This document shows positions 45,509-55,744 of a stretch of 64,000 nucleotides of DNA, piece after piece (the first letter of the stretch is position 1; each line of letters opens with the position of its first letter). The notes beneath the pieces were generated by a model. It did no database searches, was not told the DNA's origin, and saw nothing but the letters and a program-made list of their open reading frames with translations. A program made the position numbers and the translations under genes. The stretch comes from Tanypteryx hageni (taxonomy: Eukaryota; Arthropoda; Insecta; Odonata; Petaluridae): NCBI GenBank assembly GCA_028673005.1, contig CM054114.1, positions 130,964,470-131,028,469 on the forward strand, given 5' to 3'.

Positions 45509-47681
45509 AGACACATTAAACAAAAGTTAAAAGCATTTGCAAGCAGACACAGGAGATACAAAAAGTAGAGGCAGGAAGATCCATCACTCCATATTCTTTG
45601 ACGAACCTCAAACAATTCTACAACAATCTTAAAAAAATATATAAATCAGAGAATATCCCACAATAGAAGATATAGAAACCTTTTGGTCGAGCATCTGGTC
45701 CAAACCAGAAATACATAACAAAAATGCGACAAGGATTTCAGAGGAAATCGCCAACGCCACAAATTTAGAAGCAATGGCACCAATAAGAATAGATTAGACG
45801 GATGTAGAAATAGCAGTAAAAAATACATAATTGGAAGACACCAGGAATCGACCATATTCAAAATTATTGGTACAAATATCTTAAAAGTGTACATGAACAA
45901 TTAGGTGAATTATTCAACGACTGTATAAATAATCCACATAATATGCCAAAATTCTTTACTAAAGGAACAATCTATCTTAAAGCCAAAGACAGTGATACAA
46001 AAAATCCAAACAAATATAGACCTATTGCGTTTAGCTACCATATACAAAGTACTAACATACATCAAAACAATGAAATTAGGTCAGCATCGTAGTTTCAACA
46101 AAATCTTATGCGAAGAGCAGAAAGGATGCAGAGCACGTTGCCTAGGCTGCAAAGAACAAATCATAATAGATTTCGCTATTCCAAGCAAAAACAAAAAAAC
46201 CTCTATTGCGCATACATAGATTACCAAAAAGCGTTTGACAGCGTCCCACACTCATGTCAACTACACATTCTTGAAATCTAGAAAGTAGACCAATTATTGA
46301 CTTCTTGAGGGATATCATGAAAACATGGAGAACTGAAATACATCTACAAACAGTCACCAAGAGAATAAAAACAACAGAAATAACAATAGCCAGAGGAATA
46401 TTTCAAGAAGACTCCCTAAGTGCTCCTTGGTTCTGCATAGCGCTTAATCAACTCTCTACCCTACTTAACCGAATGAAATATAGATATAAGATTAACCATA
46501 ACCAAGATACCCATACACACCCATCAGAATGACATGTAATAAGTATCAAATTCACCATGAACATTCAGCCGTCGAAAGATTCTCCTTACCCAGAAAAGAT
46601 GGAGGCAGAGGATGTATTGACATAAAAAATCTGTACTATGAACAAATACAAAATCTCCGTCAGTACTTCTACTCTAGACAAGATAGTCCACTACACAAAC
46701 CTATCATTTCAATAGATAAATCCGCTACACCACTACAACTACAAAATGAAGAATATGACACAAGCAATCATATAAAAACACAAACCCAAAAAATTGACTG
46801 CTGGATAAACAAGACACTCCATGGCAAACATACCTACCAATTCTCACAACCACACATAGATAAAGAAGCACCTAATAAATGGCTTGTAAACGGGCACCTG
46901 TTTGCTGAAACTGAAGGTTTCCACATAGCCGTTAAAGACCAAATCAAAAAACCAAGAACTACATGAAATGTGTGATAAAAGATTCAACAATAAGCAACGA
47001 TAAATGCAGGAGATGCAAAACCAAAAACGAAACAATAGAACACATTACAAGTGGGTGTAACACCCTAGCAAGTACTGAATATAGACAAAGACATGATAAT
47101 GTATGTCGACAAATACACCAAGCCTTATGCAAGAAACACAAATTAATAGAAAGCAGTATAGTACCATGGCATAAATATAAACCAGAAACCATCCTAGAAA
47201 ATAGTAACAAACATTTATTGGAAAAGAGACATAATTACTGATCGAATAATACCATACAATAGACCGGACATCACACTCATAAAAAAAGAAGAAAAAATAA
47301 CATACCTAGGTATCGTAATAGACGTTTCACTACCGAACACACCCAATTTAGAGAAAAATCAATGAAAAATCCAAAGACATTTATCACTAGCCGAAGAAAA
47401 CATGTGGCAACAAAATAAAGTTATTATAGTACCTATTATAATATCGTCTACAGGTGTCATCCCAAAAAACTATTCAAAAGTCTTGAAACTCTAGACCTAC
47501 ACAAAAATACATAGGTAGATAAATTTACAAAAATCTATCATAATTAACACATGCTCTATTGTCCGGCGATTTTTAAATGACTACACACCATTAAAACACA
47601 ATAACTATTATTATGCATACAGCTTGAACCCGCTCCACTGTAAGCATGAAAATCCGGAATTAATCCGTGTCAAAAATAAAT
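45509..47681 (+). mobile_element. R4/Dong-like non-LTR retrotransposon, 5'-truncated and internally deleted
   Basis: RT, zinc-knuckle and restriction-enzyme-like endonuclease segments in R2/R4 order, bounded by TAA repeats on both sides. The Dong lineage of the R4 clade is known to insert in TAA repeats, which fits. It is shorter than a full element because the 5' end and the RT catalytic region are missing. Confidence 0.85.
45525..47650 (+). pseudogene. R4/Dong-like pol protein, decayed
   Basis: N-terminal linker: LKAFASRHRRYKKS-like, then PTIEDIETFWSSIWSKPE (near 45655-45710). RT core: HEQLGELFNDCINNP (near 45893), then KAKDSDTKNPNKYRPI (45980), EEQKGCRARCLGCKEQ (46112), AYIDYQKAFDSVPHS (46212), DIMKTWRTEIHLQT (46312) and GIFQEDSLSAPWFCIALNQL (46405). 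The YxDD box expected next is missing: the frame breaks near 46500 and resumes with HSAVERFSLPRKDGGRGCID (46565), so an internal deletion removed it. C-terminal: CRRCKTKNETIEHITSGC (a CCHC knuckle, 46998-47060), then WNRDIITDRIIP-NRPDI and VIDVSLPNT (47240-47340), the PD...D core of the endonuclease, and an IIVPIIISSTGVIPKN tail (47420-47470). Multiple frame changes. Confidence 0.88.
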
Positions 47682-47699
47682 TAATAATAATAATAATAG
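47682..47699. repeat. (TAA)n, right flank of the R4/Dong-like LINE
   Basis: Six TAA/AAT units at the 3' edge of the LINE. These may be target repeat, 3' tail or both. Confidence 0.88.
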
Positions 47700-48190
47700 A
47701 GAAAAGTATGTAGTAAAATAAAGATAATAAGAATGAGAAAACAAAAGATCAGAATGAATTTCAAACATTGATGGTGTTGCCTGCATGTTGCTACGTTTTA
47801 TATTCCATAGTACAGAGTCACAAAAACAAAAATGTGTACTAATGTAGTGCCTCGCGGAATGCAGAAGTCACGTAGATTGGAAATGGCGCAAATTTAATAA
47901 CTATATAGAAAAAATCGCAAGTTCTTCTAGGCTAAGAATTTTCTTCCGTTATATACATATGTAAAACGCAGTGCGCGCCCGATTCAGAACCGAATTATGA
48001 TTGAATTTTATTGGTGTTGGTTAAATAAGCATCACATTTATTTGATCGTGTTTAAACAAATCCGCGTTGGAATTTCTGTTAAAAACAAAATTAACGCCGT
48101 TTTTGTACATTTTTTAATTTAAACTCTCGATTCCATTGATTCCTGCTTTTTAATTGAATAGATTTGTTCTTTTTTTATGCGTTCATTAAT
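47700..48190. other. Intergenic, no gene seen
   Basis: No supported feature. Confidence 0.5.
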
Positions 48191-48192
48191 TA

Positions 48193-48275
48193 CTTAGCTC
48201 ATTGGTAGAATGATAGGCACAGTATCTATCTGCCTCCCAGCACTAGAGTCACGGATCCAAATCCTGCCATGGATA
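48193..48275 (+). repeat. tRNA-like sequence, possible SINE head
   Basis: TTAGCTCATTGGTAGAATG fits an A box, and GGATCCAAATCCTGCC some 50 bases later is a mutated B box. No acceptor pairing. A single copy, so the SINE assignment is tentative. Confidence 0.45.
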
Positions 48276-49464
48276 TCGATGTTGTCGGTTTCCAGCGATA
48301 CATTTGTTAACCTCATTTTAAAATTCCATGACAGCTGTGCATAAAATACCGCGCGTTTTGATCAAACCGTACTGATAATTTTAATTAACAAGAAAAATTA
48401 TCGTGCCTGAAACATGGCAACATCGCTTGCAGCTTACACAACGCGATTTTTACCTAAAAACCAGCACAGATGTTTCTGGGGTATGGGAAAAACGTTTTTG
48501 CCATACATAATTTATTACTAGAAGAAATACGAGCTAGTCAAATTTGAATATATAGTAGACGTATGTCTAAAGCGGGAGTAAACAGAGATAGGGCGATAAA
48601 ACATTACTCGTGCTTTAACGCTTTCACGTGTACCCCGTACTAATTTAATAAACACAGACGGCCAATTACGACCGATAGCGTAAAGACAATTATCGACCGT
48701 TTATGGAAGCTAGCGGAACATAGGGACCGCATAGAGAGTACGCTCACGAAACTAGATGGCGTGCAAACAACAACGTTACCTCGAAATCATAAAATTCCGC
48801 GGATATAATGAAATACGTGACCAAGCTGCGAGATTCTAGGAGTGATTGCGTGGACTGAAAAACCTTTATAAAAGGCGGTAGATCTGGGAACTAGGAGAAG
48901 AAAAAAATGACGCACATATACGCGATGAACGTGCCCGCATTCGCCTGCAATGGTTCGGGTTGGGTTGGGGGAGGAAGCGAGAGGGTCCCCAGAGCGTCAG
49001 TTAGCGACACCTATCATCCGAACCCTCACGGTTTTGAAGGCCCATCATTTATATAACGTACGCGTTATCGTAAAAGCGTTGCCTTATAAATTAAGCCGTG
49101 ATGCTCGGCGAGAGATAAAGCGGACCCTGGCTCAAATAGGGTCACCTGGATTCATCGAGATGTGCTTTAAATCCGCGGGGTTTAAGCCTGATCGGCGTGG
49201 CAGCATCCTCCTACCCTGGAATTTTCCATTAAAGGGTGAATTCTAGCGCATTAATTATTCGCGTGGGCGACAGAGGGCAGCAGATATGTCGTTCCCTGGG
49301 CACTCCCTTGTCCCTCTGATGTTCCTCTTTCCGGAAGGGATTCCTTCTCCCTCTCCTTAACCGTTTTCTCATCTCGGAGATGGAATCAAAGAAGGTATAA
49401 CCGAGAAATCATTTCGAGTAAACTGCTTACAATGAAAATCGTGTAATGCGGTAAAAACTCATAA
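48276..49464. other. Intergenic, CpG-richer 48600-49260
   Basis: A 98-codon plus frame (48950-49246) has no domain I recognise and no clear splice context. Left uncalled. Confidence 0.4.
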
Positions 49465-49734
49465 CAGTAAAATCCCACCATGACCTAATTTTTGGGGCGT
49501 GTAAAACGTTCAGATACTGACTAGTGATCCACTGAATTTTTTTTCAAAACAAGACTTTAAATAAATGGAGTTTTACAATATCGCTCAGACAAAAAGACAC
49601 GCAATTTCTGCCAAACAGGTGCAAAAAAAACTTTGGAACTCTCCTGTTATGGAAAGTCGGTCGGGGCCTAAAAGTATTTTTCTTGGTACCAAATGTTTCA
49701 TTATTAAGGTATTTCTTATAGAGTGATTTTACTG
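49465..49734. mobile_element. Tigger-like MITE, tentative
   Basis: Begins CAGTAAAATCCCACC and ends, reversed, CAGTAAAATCACTC. The ten-base match and the spacing fit a pogo/Tigger-like MITE, but TA flanks are clear only at the right. Confidence 0.5.
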
Positions 49735-49979
49735 TACAACGAACTACTTGTGTAAATTTTCGTACCAAGGAAAATCCATTCTAGCGAACATCGTTGAAAA
49801 TATTTCACATGACCAATTATTCATTTAAATGAACTTCTGTAATATTTTAGAGACGGTATATTGCTATTTCCGCGTTACATACCTACATACGTACATTGTA
49901 ATTTTACCTTCCGGTAGGTTTAGATACACCCAATGCAATACGTGCTATCCAAAGCCTTTATCTTCAAGTTCTTATACCA
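49735..49979. other. Intergenic, no gene seen
   Basis: No supported feature. Confidence 0.45.
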
Positions 49980-50935
49980 AATTCCTTCTATTAAAGCTTC
50001 TAATATGCCTTTCCTCTTCCTACCTCTTTGCCTTTTTCCTATCATTTATTCTACTATAACTCCTTTCAGTAGACCGTTTCCTTTCAAAATTTGACCCACC
50101 CATTTCTTGTCTGTCCCTTATTACTCTAATTAAGGTCCTCTCTTCCCCTACTTTATTCAAAACTTCCTCATTCGTTGCCTCTGCCCGACTGCTTTTCTCT
50201 AGTGTATGTCAATGCCTCTAATATACCCAAATTTTCTTTTTTCATTGTCCATGTCTCGCACCCATATAATGCTACACTCCATATCCAAGTATTCAGTGCC
50301 CTATTTTTAATAACTTTATGCAGAATTCCTGTCGTTACCTAAATAATTAAAGAAATTCCACCTGTTTCAGCTTTGTCCCATCTACTGTTGCCTGTCTGTC
50401 CTACTACTATTCTCTAGTCTACGCACATCTCCAACGCCTCTAATCTGCTCACATCTTTTCATTGTCCATGTCTCGAACCCATATAATGCTACACTCCATA
50501 TCAGGGTTTTCACTAACCTCTTTTTAGTATCTTCATTCAGATTGCCGGTCAACAACTCTCATCGTCTCGTTAATGCCTTCTTTGCTCTTGGTATCTCTTT
50601 CGTAAATCTTCCCTCCTGCGACAGAATACTACCTAAATAAATAAAACATTCCACCTGTCCAGCCTTTTCCCGTTCACAGTAACATTGACCTGGGTATCTC
50701 CACTCTCGGAAAATCTCATGGCTTTTGCTTTATTCTTATTAATTTTTCTCCCGAATATCTTTGCTTTTTCATTTAAGTAACTAATTAAAATTTGAAGGCT
50801 CCTTACAGAATTACTCACCAATGCTTTGGTGTCTGCATATCTAACTGATTTAGCAAACTCTCTCCCACTTTTACCCGTTTCTACATCTTCCGATGCCTCC
50901 CTTGTCATTTCCTCATCATGAATATTAAACAAATT
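49980..50935 (-). pseudogene. Two partial, tandem LINE pol copies (RT end and C-terminal tail)
   Basis: Minus strand, same family as 2.1 kb. Copy A (50935 to about 50400): EFAKSVRYADTKALVSNS holds a mutated YADD catalytic box, then KIFGRKINKNKAKAMRFSES, QVNVTVNGKRLD, then RRELLTGNLNEDTKKRLVKT, WSVALYGFETWTMK. Copy B (about 50395 to 49980) starts again with the DGTKLKQVEFL-like segment and repeats WSVALYGCETWTMKKE and the basic RDRQE tail. The ACCTAAATAA...TTCCACCTGT segment therefore occurs twice (50338 and 50632). Stops and shifts in both copies. Confidence 0.8.
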
Positions 50936-53685
50936 TCAGATGAAAATACAAGCTTAAAATTTACAAAATGTATACTAAAATTTCAAAATACATATTCCTA
51001 AAATCGTATATTTGCAAAGTGATGGGTAGCAAACACTTATTTATGTGAATAATTCAATATGATGAGATTAACGCTTAAATACTCCACTTTACAACATTTT
51101 TACCAAACCAAATAACTTTTTAAGCCTCTTCTTTTTCTTGCTTCGGTGAAAGAAGAGTTATTTGCATTATTGCAAACAAATTTTCGGCCATCAGCCTCAT
51201 TTCAGGATTGGCATTACCATTTTATTTGGACTATTCGTAACATTGTACCAGTATCTCTAAGCATCGGTTTAATTTAACTGTCAAACTGAAGAGGTGAGGG
51301 TTATCGTGAAATGGAATTGAATTGGATTGAATTACTGGAGGGAAACCAAGGTTGAAAACACCGTACGGCTTGACTTTGCCGAGGGATTTGGGTAAGTGTC
51401 ACGAGTAACTATTCTTTAAACAGTAGATTGCTAATAGAAAAAAGCAATCGCTTAATCATCAGTGAAGAACGACAGGCAATCGAATTACATCTACAGTTTA
51501 ACCAACAGTTGCAAACATCGGCAATTGAAGAATTTTCTCGATCTATTCATGTGGTAAAAGCCGTAGAAATAACCGAATGATTTCTTTTTGAGCAGCACAT
51601 CATTACCAAATAAAACTTCAATGGTCTAATTGAAAGTTAATTTAATACGAACTAGCACACATTTTTTATGAAAATTTAATCCCGCAAAGGTCTCACTTTC
51701 TCGCTCAATTTCAAAGTGTCACTTGTTACAGGATAACGAAATTATTACGACCACTGCTCTATTGAATCGAATTTTGGAGGCAAGGTTTTATATATACTCA
51801 AGTTTTAAATTCATTCCTAAATTGCCACGATTTTATTTAAAGCTCGGTAGCGACAAGAGTTTACACAATTTCACATAAAGCGTATTTAATCATCATTCCG
51901 TCAATAAACTTCGCATTATGTACAGTTAGATTTTTCAAGGTTGCCGAATTGTTCATGGTGCTTTCGAGTTCCCCACCCTACTTTTCCCTTATCAAGGGTT
52001 TCTTCTGTTCCTTCAACTACCGTCACCTTTCACGGTCTACAGCACTACTACGGGTTATTAAAAACTTCATTTTTTCCATAAGCACTTGATGGTTTTAAGT
52101 AAAGGCTTGAAAAATTCTTATGATGACACATTCCGTTGACTATATATCACTTGCATCCATATATATAATCACACTACGCCGTCCATATCTACATAAAATT
52201 CTGTACTGGTGTTTATCACAGAGCGTACGTTTCCGAGGCAAAAATTCCAATTAACGGCGAGCTTTTTTAGTTCATATCCACCACGGACGAAATAAAAGGC
52301 CACGTCTGCCCATCTTCCTACGCTCCTTAAAACAAACGCGAACATTCGAATCAATTCCGGTCCATGAATTGATTCCGTTCGGAACCCGCGCGAAATATTT
52401 CGCCGTCTCCATGGAGAGATTTCTGCTTTTTTTTACATCCGATCGCGTACCTTCGTCAATCCCCCCTTCGCGCGGGGCACTATGGCATCCCGAAATCCAT
52501 TGTCATCCTTTCCCTTCCCCCTTACTTACCCTCTCGCGTGCATTCACGCGTAGGGGGGTTGAAAGCCCAACCGATATCTAGGACACGAGAGCCCGAGCCG
52601 GAAAATCGCACAGCTGATTCGCAGGAATAGCGCCATCTGTTGGTAAGCTTTCTGCGTGATTTGTGTCACCAAAAACTAGGGGAACATCAAAAGATAGGAC
52701 TAAATCCCGCAATCTCCGAGTAGGAGGGAGGGGATGAAAGGACGGGGCGGGTGGAAGGGGGAGGGAAGGAACACGCACACAATGCGTCAGGTCAAAGGAC
52801 AGGGTTGTAACGCCTCTTCCTCCTCCTACTCTTGCGCGCCTCTCTCTTTGGTCACGTATAGCGGGGAGTTCTCATCAATATTCAGGGCTATTGCCGCTCT
52901 GCAGCACGCCTGATTTGCAGGGAGTAAGGGGAGGGGAGGAGAGCGGAATGGAGGGCTCCTAAATATATAATGAACTCGCTCCTTGTTTAATACGAGGAGG
53001 GTAGTCCAGGTGAAATAGCGCCACTGTCGGAGAGGTAGAGAGAGAGGAAGGCAGAGAGGATGTAGAGAGATAGGGAGAGAGGACCAAAACTGGGGCTCTC
53101 TTAACAATACTCGGTCATGCTACCATTCGACGTATAGAGAAGGTGAGAGAGATGGAGAGCATGAGAAATCTCTATTTTTATCCTTTTCGGAATGAAAAAA
53201 TATTTCTCGTTTATTCCATTTTATTTTCTTTTTCACTTTCCAGTCTTTCCGATCCCGTAGCTGGAGGCAAATCGCTCGTTTAACAATACGTATATTAAAG
53301 TAAGACGGGAGATGGATTCGTCACTCTTTTTTTTTTTAATCCTTCCCTTGTTTTGTTTAAGTAGAGCTTACTCCGTCTACTAGTCAGGTTGGTATGTGGG
53401 AGAAAGACGGAGGGAGATTAAGGGAAGGAGAGAGAGAAAGCGGGGAGAGAGAGAGAGACAAAAATAATCAGTGCAAATGGACCATTCGGACGGAATAAAT
53501 ATATACTTTGTACTCAGGGGAGAGAATTATTTCTGGAGGATTAATTTCGGCACAGGAAAAAATTCAGCCGTTGATTAATTGCCGAGGTTTTTTACAGAGA
53601 TTGAGATGGAAAATATTTCTTCGATCATGTTATTTTATAATATAGAAATTTTTTAGGGGTTTCTCTCAGTGTATCTAGTTAGTTT
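50936..53685. other. Intergenic; CpG-richer 52200-53110; short GA tracts
   Basis: No gene supported. GA-rich segments lie at 53030-53160 and 53400-53460. Frames at 52369-53107 overlap each other on both strands without domains. Confidence 0.45.
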
Positions 53686-53689
53686 TGCT

Positions 53690-53760
53690 TGATTTTATAT
53701 ATGCTTAGGGAAAAGAAAAGGTAAATAGGTAAATAGATGTTAACAGCCCAAGAACACCAA
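53690..53760 (+). repeat. Decayed fragment of the TA-associated foldback family
   Basis: TATATGCTTAGGGAAAAGAA, AAGGTAAATAGG and ATAGATGTTAACAGCCCAAG align loosely with the arm at 55630-55676 reversed. Confidence 0.45.
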
Positions 53761-53794
53761 TAAGAGATCCTCTGGGGTGTCAGAGAAACATATT

Positions 53795-53840
53795 CAGGGG
53801 CGTATATTAAGGTTGTGCTAGGTGTGCGGTGCACACCCAA
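53795..53840 (+). mobile_element. hAT-like 5' terminus
   Basis: CAGGGGCGTATATTAAGG followed by GTGTGCGGTGCACACCC. The partner end was not found. Confidence 0.4.
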
Positions 53841-53897
53841 TGAATCACGATGTGATATTTTATTTTTCAATTTAATCTCAGCCGCCCGAAAATAGTA

Positions 53898-54206
53898 TCA
53901 CTGGATAATCCTTAAAACGTGCAATATTGGCCACGCACACCTCCTAGGTTTGAGCAGAGCAGCAGTCCAGGGTATAGATATTTCGGTTATGCGACGTAAA
54001 TACCGGCCTGGATAGCGTTCGATGATTCATCAGCGCCTCCCACGGAAAAACATTTCACTGGAAGAGCCTTGAAGCGTGCGACCTAGGCTAACACACACTC
54101 TCTAGCTCTGAGAAGCCTTGAGCAGAACAGTTGGGCATTGGAGAGATACTTGGCTAATAATTTGTGGATAACAGCCCGAATGGCGTGCGATGTGTCAGTA
54201 GCACAT
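53898..54206. repeat. Degenerate tandem duplication, unit about 155 bp
   Basis: Two units begin CACTGGATAATCCTTAAAAC and CACTGGAAGAGCCTTGAAGC (53898 and 54056). Both continue with CACGCACAC or ACACACACT, 'GAGCAG', a GGAT-AGC block, and GCGT-CGATGATTCA or GCGTGCGATGTGTCA. Confidence 0.7.
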
Positions 54207-54545
54207 ATAAATAAAAAAAATAACTTCAACTATCCATTCAAACTATATTTTAAACATTAATTGTTCTATTGGTGAAACAGTGTTGTTGGCAAAGGATATC
54301 TTGCAAACTCGGAGGCAATAATAAATAAGAGATACTTATGCATGAAAGTAGAGCAGCATACGTTTCCACTCAGGAGTTCCATGAATGGCAATTTCCATTT
54401 ATGTAACGACGCGATTCCAATACGACATTATTTCGTCCAGCGATAAAAATTTCCTAAATGCGAAATATAACGAGGCTCTAATACTACTCTACTAAGTTGT
54501 GGATAACAGCCCGAATGGTGTGCGATGTGTCAGTAGCACATATAC
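54161..54545 (+). repeat. Pair of about 48-bp direct repeats
   Basis: TTGTGGATAACAGCCCGAAT through GTCAGTAGCACATATA occurs at 54161-54209 and 54495-54543, with one difference (GGCGTG against GGTGTG). About 330 bases lie between starts. Confidence 0.9.
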
Positions 54546-54769
54546 AGGATGGTGTTAGTAGTAAGCGAGCTGTCGAGTGAATATGGCATTCATTTACTAA
54601 GTGTTCGTTTCTTATGTTACGGTGTTTATTAAATTTGCGTTTTGTACATGTTTTAAAAAACATTTCTGTTATTTTTTTAACACTCCGATTTATTTGCCAT
54701 CTTATACAACGGGAAACAGTGTTGAAGATTAAAAGTGTACCATTTTAGACTCGAAACTATGCTGATTGT

Positions 54770-55262
54770 ACGAAAATTTTGCTTTGTAAACATATAGACG
54801 CAAAATCTGAATATACAAGACATTTTTCGGTTTCACATTATGAAACAGTGGAATGGTTAACTGGCTGTGATGTTAGATCTAGACTATTATGATGGCCGTG
54901 TTTATTTTTCCCAAAAGAGAAGGGTATGTGGAATAAACATGGGTTTTCCGATGTTGACCTTTTAGCAATAGCACTGCAAAAGCATGAAAGACCCGAATTA
55001 TATGTTCAGTCTTTTCTGAATCTTAAACTGTTTGGAAAACAAAGAAACGACACTTTAATTGACAACCAACGAAAAATTGAAATAAGTCCACAAGTGAATA
55101 AAAATAAAGATATTTTGAAACGGTTTATTGATGCATAATGATATTTTATCTAAACATGAACTTACTCTGCGAGGTCATGATGAGTCTAAGGATTCAATGA
55201 ATAGAGGTAATTATTTAGAATTTTTAAATGTATTTCGCGAATATGATCCTCTTTTAGACAAT
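54770..55262 (+). pseudogene. hAT transposase fragment (TTF-type zinc finger region, ZMYM-like)
   Basis: Plus-strand frames give RHFSVSHYETVEWLTGC, then a CWPCLFF-like cysteine pair, VWNKHGFSDVDLLAIALQKH (54927-54990), an NKNKDILKRFIDA stretch and, after a shift at 55138, LSKHELTLRGHDESK, NRGNYLEFLNVFREYDPLL. This is the N-terminal part of TTF/ZMYM-type hAT transposases and parallels the EYLSEYDSFL segment of the 3.1-kb copy. The RNase-H core is absent. The sequence ends just before a (TA)n tract and the foldback element. Confidence 0.82.
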
Positions 55263-55344
55263 ATAATCATTTAAGTACATCAACTGTATTTAAAGAAACT
55301 TCTTCTATTGAAAAATATTATTTGCGTCGACCTAATTTGCAAAA

Positions 55345-55346
55345 CA

Positions 55347-55381
<35 letters not shown>
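55345..55381. repeat. (TA)n microsatellite
   Basis: About 18 units immediately left of the foldback element. Confidence 0.95.
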
Positions 55382-55403
<22 letters not shown>

Positions 55404-55674
55404 ATGTCAACAAGGTGTTGGGATGAGGATGGGATGCCTCCACCCAGTGTCACCGCCATCAGTTCTCTCTCTGTAGCTGAAGAAGGAGTAGTTCCGAAAG
55501 CTTTACGTTTGTGATGTTTCTGTGTTTTTGTGTTATTTTACGTGTGTCGCTTCGACATCCCCGGGGCCTCGCCAACCTGAAGTCGTCTGATTGGTGAGTG
55601 CTCACTGGGTTTCCTCATCCCAACACCTTGTTGACATCCATATATTCATTTTACCTTTCCTTTTCCGTAAGTTG

Positions 55675-55676
<2 letters not shown>
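55382..55676. mobile_element. Foldback element between two (TA)n tracts
   Basis: TGGATGTCAACAAGGTGTTG plus GGATGAGG at the left is inverted at 55613-55642. The right side adds CATTTTACCTTTCCTTTTCC and GTAAGTTGTTA. The interior (55410-55610) is CpG-bearing and carries a hammerhead-like motif. Partial copies at 28145, 40649 and 53690, mostly TA-associated, show it is a dispersed family. The layout would suit a Penelope-type terminal repeat, but no coding part is attached. Confidence 0.75.
55477..55500 (+). ncRNA. Hammerhead-like motif in the foldback element
   Basis: CTGAAGA (55477-55483), one extra A, a short GGA/TCC stem, GAAA (55496-55499), then GCTTTACG. The core boxes match a hammerhead; stem II is short and helices I and III are weak. 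Confidence 0.38.

Positions 55677-55744
<68 letters not shown>
55677..55744. repeat. (TA)n-(CA)n microsatellite
   Basis: About 25 TA units followed by about 8 CA units. Confidence 0.96.

Noticed and set aside
44641..45615. 324-, 270- and 169-codon minus-strand frames rich in Ser and Leu
   Set aside because: They lie over a (GA)n tract and are open in all three frames at once, the mark of low-complexity sequence.
48950..49246. 98-codon plus frame in a CpG-rich block
   Set aside because: No domain, no splice or start context, and similar frames are expected by chance in CpG-rich DNA.
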